Positions 21,150-25,218 of a stretch of 25,218 nucleotides of DNA are shown here, one piece after another (positions within the stretch are counted from its first letter, which is position 1; each line of letters opens with the position of its first letter). The translations under genes and the position numbers were made by a program. The notes under the pieces are model-generated. The model saw nothing but the letters and a program-made list of their open reading frames with translations, was not told where the DNA came from and searched no databases. This DNA comes from VRUE01 sp036406595 (GTDB taxonomy: Bacteria; Actinomycetota; Thermoleophilia; Solirubrobacterales; 70-9). Where the stretch lies: the NCBI GenBank assembly GCA_036406595.1, contig DASXAR010000070.1, forward strand, positions 1 to 25,218, in the 5' to 3' direction.

Positions 21150-22190
21150 CATCGCGCCGGCCACCTCGCCCTGATCAGCGCAATCCTCAGCCTCTCGCCG
21201 GCTGCCGCCCCTGCAAACACCGCCGCCGCGACGGTGACGATCGGCAGCCCGCTGGGGTCCTCCTTCGCGCCGGTCGAATACACCGTGCTGGCGACCGCGG
21301 CCAACACCGATCTGCCGGAGGCGGGCGCCACCGTCACCTCGCCGATCACCGGGACGATCGTTCGATGGAGAATCGGTGGCGCGATAGGCGGCCCCTATCG
21401 CCTGCGCGTGCTGACACCCTTCGGCTCCGACGTCTTCGGTGGGGTGGCGACGAGCGGCCCCGTGACGTCGGGCTCCGCGGAGATCCGAACCATCGCAGCC
21501 AACCTGCCGATCCGCACAGGACAGACGATCGGCGTGGACAACTCGAGCTCCTCCGACACGTTGGGCGTCGCGGGCGTGATCGGGGCGCGCTTCATCAGCA
21601 TCGAGCCGCCGCTGCCAGATGGCGCCGTTGGGTCGGCGACGTTCAGCCAGTCCAACAGCGAGCTCCAGTTCAACGCCGATGTGCAGCCCCCGCCGACCGT
21701 CGCCTCGATCAATCCAGCCTCCGGCCGGACCGGCGGCGGGACCGTGGTTACGGTCGCGGGTCGCGACTTCATCGACGTCACCGCCGTGCAGTTCGGCCAG
21801 GCTCGCGCCCAGAGCTTCTCGGTCGGCTCGGAAAGCACACTCACCGCCGTCGCTCCGCCGGGGTCCCGTGGAACCGTGGATGTCCGAGTGACGACGCCGG
21901 CTGGGACGAGCCTGCCGGCGCACGACGATGAGTTCACCTATGCCGATCGCGCGTCCCGCCGGTGCGTGGTGCCCAAGCTGAGGGGCAAGCGGCTGCGGGT
22001 GGCAAAGCGCAGGCTGCACAGATTCCACTGCAGGCTGGGCAGGGTCAAGGGGCCCAAGCGGGCCTTGTCCAGGGTGACGTCGCAGAAGCCGGGGCCGGGC
22101 GCCGTTCTTCCGGCCGGAAGCATGGTTCGAGTCAGGACGGTCGCGCCCGGTCGAAGATCCACCAGTTCGCGTTCGGCACCTCTCGACTAG
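21138..22190 (+). CDS. secreted mosaic protein: jelly-roll-like, IPT/TIG and PASTA domains
   Basis: 350 residues from GTG 21138. Signal peptide (LALISAILSLSPAAAPA). Residues ~30-182 are a beta-rich domain with TGTIVRWRIGGA, YRLRVLTP, NLPIRTGQTIGVDN and ELQFNADV, a module I recall in Solirubrobacterales exoproteins. Residues 186-268 are an IPT/TIG Ig-like domain (INPASGRTGGGTVVTVAG). Residues 276-333 are one PASTA-like unit (VVPKLRGKRL...SQKPGPGAVLPAGSMVRV), with C276 and C298 as an unusual Cys pair. PASTA units usually bind muropeptides in PBPs and Ser/Thr kinases, so wall attachment is plausible. TTG 21099, overlapping the previous stop, is an alternative start. Its stop shares a CTAG with the convergent gene. 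Confidence 0.8.
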   Translation: MTRRHRAGHLALISAILSLSPAAAPANTAAATVTIGSPLGSSFAPVEYTVLATAANTDLPEAGATVTSPITGTIVRWRIGGAIGGPYRLRVLTPFGSDVFGGVATSGPVTSGSAEIRTIAANLPIRTGQTIGVDNSSSSDTLGVAGVIGARFISIEPPLPDGAVGSATFSQSNSELQFNADVQPPPTVASINPASGRTGGGTVVTVAGRDFIDVTAVQFGQARAQSFSVGSESTLTAVAPPGSRGTVDVRVTTPAGTSLPAHDDEFTYADRASRRCVVPKLRGKRLRVAKRRLHRFHCRLGRVKGPKRALSRVTSQKPGPGAVLPAGSMVRVRTVAPGRRSTSSRSAPLD

Positions 22191-23584
22191 GAGGCGGGCG
22201 CCCCCGCGGAGTCGACCGGGTGCCCGAGCTTCGCCCAGCTCCCGACCCCGCCGTGCGCGACGTGGAGCACCGGCTCGAATCCCTCGCGCTGGAGCACGGA
22301 GGCGGCGAGCCCGCTCCGTTTGCCCCCCTTGCAGATCGCCGCCACGGCGCGGTCCCTTGGCAGCTCATCGAGGCGGGCCGGCAGCTCTCCGAAGGGGATG
22401 TGCAGCGATCCGGGTATGTGCACCTCGGCGAACTCCTCCGCGCGGCGGACGTCGAGAACCAGGGGGGGCTCTTCCGAATCGAGCAGCTCGGCGAGGTCCC
22501 CTGGACCGATCAGCTCGATCCGGTGCACGGGTCTCTCCTCGGCTCGCCAGGCGCTCATCCCCCCGCCGAGGAAGCCCCGGACACGAAGGCCGACTGCGGC
22601 GAGCAGCTCCGCCGCGTCGAGCTCGTTCCCGTCCGAGGCGGCGACGACCACGACCTCCGCATCGGCCGGGATCACCTGCGCGACCTTCGTCGCGAAACCC
22701 GTGTCGTAGGCGGAGGCGCTGATCGCGCCCGGGATGTGGGCCTCGTCGAACTGATCGTTGGTGCGGGAGTCGACCGCGAAGGCGCCCTCCGCAATCGCGA
22801 TCTCGAACCGCCGGGGCGTCAGTCGCGCCGGCGAGCCGATCGCCTCGACGAGCGGGCCTCGATTCAGCGCCACGATGCGGTCGACGTTCGGAGGGCGATC
22901 GCCCAGCGACGAGACGGCATCCTCGACGAAGGCGTCCTCGTCCTCGAAGCCGAGCGCCCGGTTGTGGCGCCGCTCGAAGCCGATCGTCGAGGAGGTCTTC
23001 AGGTCTATGCCGGAGCTGCCGCAGAGCGAGCCGCCGAGGTGGCCGGGCCAGACCTCGACCTCGTCGGGAAGCGCCAGCAGGCGGTCGTGCAGGGAGTGGA
23101 AGATCGCGGCCGCGCCCTCGCGGGGCTCGATCGCAAGGTCCGGGCGGGCGACGTCCCCGACGAAGAGCGAATCGCCAGTCAGGACGGCGACGGGGTCGCC
23201 GCCGCGGCCGGGGTCGCGGAGCAGGAAGGAGGTGTGCTCGGGCCGGTGGCCGGGGGTGTGCATGGCCTCGATCGCCGTTCCCTCGCCGAGCTCCAGGACC
23301 CAGCCGTCGTCGATCGGGTCGTGCTCATACTCGGCGCCCGCCAGCCTGTTGACGTGGATCGTGGCACCGGTGGCGCGGGCGAGGCGGCCGTGGCCCGATA
23401 CGTGGTCGGCGTGGTTGTGGGTCTCCAGCACGTGCTCGATCTCGACCCCATGCAGGCGGCTCAGCTGGAGGTAGGGATCGATGTCCCACTGCGGATCGAT
23501 CACCACCGCAATCCCGCTGCCGGAGTCGCCGACCAGGTAGGAGGCGCACCCGAGGTCCTCGTGGATGACTTGCCTGAAGAGCAT
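22187..23584 (-). CDS. metallo-beta-lactamase fold protein with two rhodanese domains (persulfide dioxygenase/BlH-like)
   Basis: 465 residues from ATG 23584. N-terminal MBL domain: THNHADH (H56, H58, D60, H61), H113 in TPGHRPEHT, D138 in TGDSLFVGD and H182 in WPGHLGG, the pattern of glyoxalase II/ETHE1-type persulfide dioxygenases. The first rhodanese (~255-353) has no Cys in its active loop (VVVVAASDGNEL), so it is probably structural. The second (~360-460) has C418 in ICKGGKRSG. The likely role is oxidation of glutathione-type or other low-molecular persulfides together with sulfur transfer. The frame extends to 23677, with another Met at 23638, but family similarity begins at MLFRQVIHEDLGCASYL. 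It diverges from the acetate genes. Confidence 0.88.
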   Translation of the reverse strand: MLFRQVIHEDLGCASYLVGDSGSGIAVVIDPQWDIDPYLQLSRLHGVEIEHVLETHNHADHVSGHGRLARATGATIHVNRLAGAEYEHDPIDDGWVLELGEGTAIEAMHTPGHRPEHTSFLLRDPGRGGDPVAVLTGDSLFVGDVARPDLAIEPREGAAAIFHSLHDRLLALPDEVEVWPGHLGGSLCGSSGIDLKTSSTIGFERRHNRALGFEDEDAFVEDAVSSLGDRPPNVDRIVALNRGPLVEAIGSPARLTPRRFEIAIAEGAFAVDSRTNDQFDEAHIPGAISASAYDTGFATKVAQVIPADAEVVVVAASDGNELDAAELLAAVGLRVRGFLGGGMSAWRAEERPVHRIELIGPGDLAELLDSEEPPLVLDVRRAEEFAEVHIPGSLHIPFGELPARLDELPRDRAVAAICKGGKRSGLAASVLQREGFEPVLHVAHGGVGSWAKLGHPVDSAGAPAS

Positions 23585-23733
23585 CTCGCGCCCCACCCAG
23601 GCTACATGCGGCAGCGCCCCATGCCGCACGTGTGACATTGCCCACGCGGGGTATTTGCAGAGAAACACATATCTCAAGACGCATCGCCCGCTTCCGGGCA
23701 GGGCTTCGGCAGGCGGACGGAAAGGGGGATGTC
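23585..23733. other. divergent intergenic region between sulfur and acetate genes
   Basis: 149 bp, the longest gene-free stretch. It holds an AT-richer core at about 23650-23677, a 5-bp GCCCG/CGGGC hairpin (23686-23699) and a CRP-like half-palindrome TGTGA-N6-CCACG at 23631-23646. I see no convincing promoter for either gene. Confidence 0.4.
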
Positions 23734-24387
23734 ATGGAGTCGACGACGATTCGCGCAACCGAGCCGACCGTCGGAGAGCGGGGGCGGGAGGCGATTCGGG
23801 CTGCCGAGATCCGCGAGGGCTGGACCCCGGCCGATCCGGGGCCGCTTGGCCTCGCCGCATTTGCGCTGACGACCTTCGTCCTCAGCATGTTCAACGCGAA
23901 CCTGGTCAGCAGCGCCGGCGAGCCGGTGGTGCTCGGCCTCGCACTCGGATACGGCGGGCTCGCCCAGATCCTGGCGGGCATGTGGGAGTTCCGCACCGGA
24001 AACACCTTCGGCGCGGTGGCGTTCACGTCCTTCGGGGCCTTCTGGCTCTCCTTCTGGGCGTTCGTGACGTTCTTCGCCGGGGACATCCCGGCTGCGCACG
24101 TGGGCGATTCGGTCGGCCTCTACCTGATCGCGTGGGGCATTTTCACGACCTACATGTTCGTCGCCTCGCTACGGACGACCGCGGCCATCGCCGTCGTCTT
24201 CTTCCTGCTGGCGATCACCTTCTTCCTGCTCGGCATCGGCAACGCCGGCGGTCACGAAGGAATCGTCGAAATCGGTGGCTGGTTCGGACTGGCGACCGCG
24301 GTCGCCGCCTGGTATGCATCGTTTGCGGCGGTGACCAACTCGACCTTCGGACGGACTGTCCTTCCAGTTCGCCCGCTTGGTCGCTGA
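23734..24387 (+). CDS. satP: acetate uptake permease, GPR1/FUN34/YaaH (SatP) family
   Basis: 217 residues from ATG 23734 with AAAGGGGG a few bases upstream. About six membrane helices. Family signatures: DPGPLGLAAFALTTF for the NPAPLGL motif (Asp and Gly replace Asn and Ala), GYGGLAQILAGMWEFRTGNTFGA... (split here: GGLAQ at 74-78 and GNTFGA at 89-94), FTSFGAFW (97-104) and C-terminal FGRTVLP. E. coli SatP takes up acetate and succinate with protons. The next gene, 16 bp away, encodes acetyl-CoA synthetase, which fits acetate uptake followed by activation. The N-terminal ~35 residues form a longer, charged cytoplasmic extension than in SatP. A frame open to 23632 has no support. Confidence 0.93.
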   Translation: MESTTIRATEPTVGERGREAIRAAEIREGWTPADPGPLGLAAFALTTFVLSMFNANLVSSAGEPVVLGLALGYGGLAQILAGMWEFRTGNTFGAVAFTSFGAFWLSFWAFVTFFAGDIPAAHVGDSVGLYLIAWGIFTTYMFVASLRTTAAIAVVFFLLAITFFLLGIGNAGGHEGIVEIGGWFGLATAVAAWYASFAAVTNSTFGRTVLPVRPLGR

Positions 24388-24403
24388 CCAGGAGGAGGGA
24401 GAG

Positions 24404-25218
24404 ATGGCAACGAGAGATCGCTCGTCGGAGCTGGAGGGTGAGCTCGAGGCGCTGCTCGATATCGAGCGCTTCGAGCCCCCTGCCGAGTTCCGGGAAGCCG
24501 CATTGTGGAAGGACCCGGCCGTCTACGAGGAAGCGGCGGCCGACCCTCAGGCATGGTGGCTGCGACACGCCCGTGAGCTGCTCGACTGGACGGAGGAGCC
24601 CAGCGAATCGCTGGACGAGTCCGACCCGCCCTTCTACAAATGGTTCGCCGACGGACGGCTTAACGCGTCGGCGAACTGCCTCGACCGCCATGTCGACGCC
24701 GGCCTCGGCGACCGGGTTGCCTATCACTGGCGCGGCGAGCAGGGGGAGGAGCGTCGGATCACCTACGCCCAGCTGCTGGCCGACGTGCAGCGCTTCGCGA
24801 ACGCGATGCGCGACCGTGGCATCTCCAAGGGGGACGTGGTCGGCATCTACCTGCCGATGATCCCCGAGGTCGTCGTCGCGATGCTCGCCTGCGCGAGGAT
24901 CGGCGCGCCGCACAACGTCGTCTTCGGCGGCTTCTCCGCAGAGGCGGTCCGGGAGCGAATGGAGTTCTCCGAGGCCAAGGCGCTGATCACGGTCGACGGC
25001 GCCCGCCGCAAGGGCGAGACGGCGCCGGTCAAGGCGCGCGTCGACGAGGTGATCGGCGAGGTGGGCTCGATCGAGACGATCTTCGTCGTCCGGCATACCG
25101 GCGCCGACTGCGAGATGAAGGACGGGCGCGACGTCTGGGTCGACGAGGCGATGGAGGCCGCCGCCAAGGAGTGCCCGGCCGCGCCGATGGAGGCGGAGCA
25201 CCCGCTCTACATCCTCTA
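24404..25218 (+). CDS. acs: acetyl-CoA synthetase, N-terminal part (cut by window end)
   Basis: 271 complete codons from ATG 24404, which has a strong GGAGGAGGGAGAG ribosome-binding site. The frame has no stop before the window ends. Residues ~30-95 match the ACAS_N domain (FREAALW, WLRHARELLDW, FYKWFADGRLNASANCLDRH). The AMP-forming adenylation domain follows: YHWRGEQGEERRITYAQL, GDVVGIYLPMIPE and NVVFGGFSAEAVRERMEFS, all close to Acs. The sequence stops in HPLYIL, just before the TSGSTGKPKG-type phosphate loop, so about 60% of a ~650-residue enzyme is missing. It forms acetyl-CoA from acetate, ATP and CoA through acetyl-AMP. Acs is often switched off by lysine acetylation and reactivated by AcuC/sirtuin deacetylases. 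Confidence 0.95.
   Translation, partial: MATRDRSSELEGELEALLDIERFEPPAEFREAALWKDPAVYEEAAADPQAWWLRHARELLDWTEEPSESLDESDPPFYKWFADGRLNASANCLDRHVDAGLGDRVAYHWRGEQGEERRITYAQLLADVQRFANAMRDRGISKGDVVGIYLPMIPEVVVAMLACARIGAPHNVVFGGFSAEAVRERMEFSEAKALITVDGARRKGETAPVKARVDEVIGEVGSIETIFVVRHTGADCEMKDGRDVWVDEAMEAAAKECPAAPMEAEHPLYIL

Noticed and set aside
21962..23635. 557-residue plus-strand frame opposite the MBL-rhodanese gene
   Set aside because: The minus-strand gene has the complete HxHxDH site and rhodanese loop; the plus frame is Arg/Gly/Asp-rich without motifs.
1..25218. tRNA, rRNA, transposase, integrase or phage genes
   Set aside because: None seen on either strand; the short intergenic gaps leave no room for rRNA and show no tRNA-like cloverleaf.

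Overview
The window is a dense, very GC-rich stretch of chromosome with 26 protein-coding genes, many GTG/TTG starts, frequent 4-bp start/stop overlaps and no RNA genes, insertion sequences or CRISPR. The gene content suggests a deep-branching actinobacterium, most likely Thermoleophilia/Solirubrobacterales. It includes a mycobacterial-type DUF3556 membrane protein, several secreted beta-propeller proteins with basic 'PAKR-x-F' C-terminal domains, and a PLDc_N-SHOCT protein. This placement is inferred from family resemblance only. No gene-free stretch exceeds about 150 bases; the longest are 23585-23733, 12277-12408, 18167-18284 and 13740-13843.

Layout. 1-2582: the 3' part of a DUF3556 membrane protein, overlapped by a phytoene-desaturase-like FAD oxidoreductase. 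2604-3893: a secreted propeller protein. 3901-5654 (minus): a DUF2804-like protein and a D-2-hydroxyacid dehydrogenase. 5713-7247: a YadG/YadH-type ABC exporter pair. 7297-8466: a second secreted propeller protein, sharing its C-terminal domain with the first. 8441-10434 (minus): a nitrogen locus, glnK-amt-cutA. 10482-12276 (minus): a fatty-acyl-reductase-like enzyme behind a small conserved protein. 12409-13342: two small membrane proteins. 13362-13739 (minus): glyoxalase I. 13844-18166: a tightly overlapping set of class A penicillin-binding protein, HDAC-family deacetylase, SpoU RNA methyltransferase and PLDc_N-SHOCT protein. 18285-19499: a coiled-coil NlpC/P60-like wall hydrolase. 19564-22190: two mosaic exoproteins, one with six nearly regular 135-bp propeller repeats. 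22187-23584 (minus): a metallo-beta-lactamase/double-rhodanese sulfur enzyme. 23734-25218: acetate permease and the start of acetyl-CoA synthetase.

How the genes work together. glnK and amt form the classic ammonium sensing/uptake pair, but both carry substitutions at textbook key residues: the PII T-loop lacks Q39 and Y51, and Amt has Glu for the first twin-His. The permease and Acs form an acetate assimilation unit. The PBP and the NlpC/P60-like protein are wall-building and wall-cutting enzymes less than 2.5 kb apart.

The least described material is the set of secreted propeller and mosaic proteins with shared basic C-terminal domains, a tandem 'PLT-x-x-VRVD' module in a small membrane protein, a 25-bp operator-like dyad, and a promoter layout that often places a -10-like TAnnnT hexamer 6-10 nt before the start codon, consistent with leaderless mRNAs.
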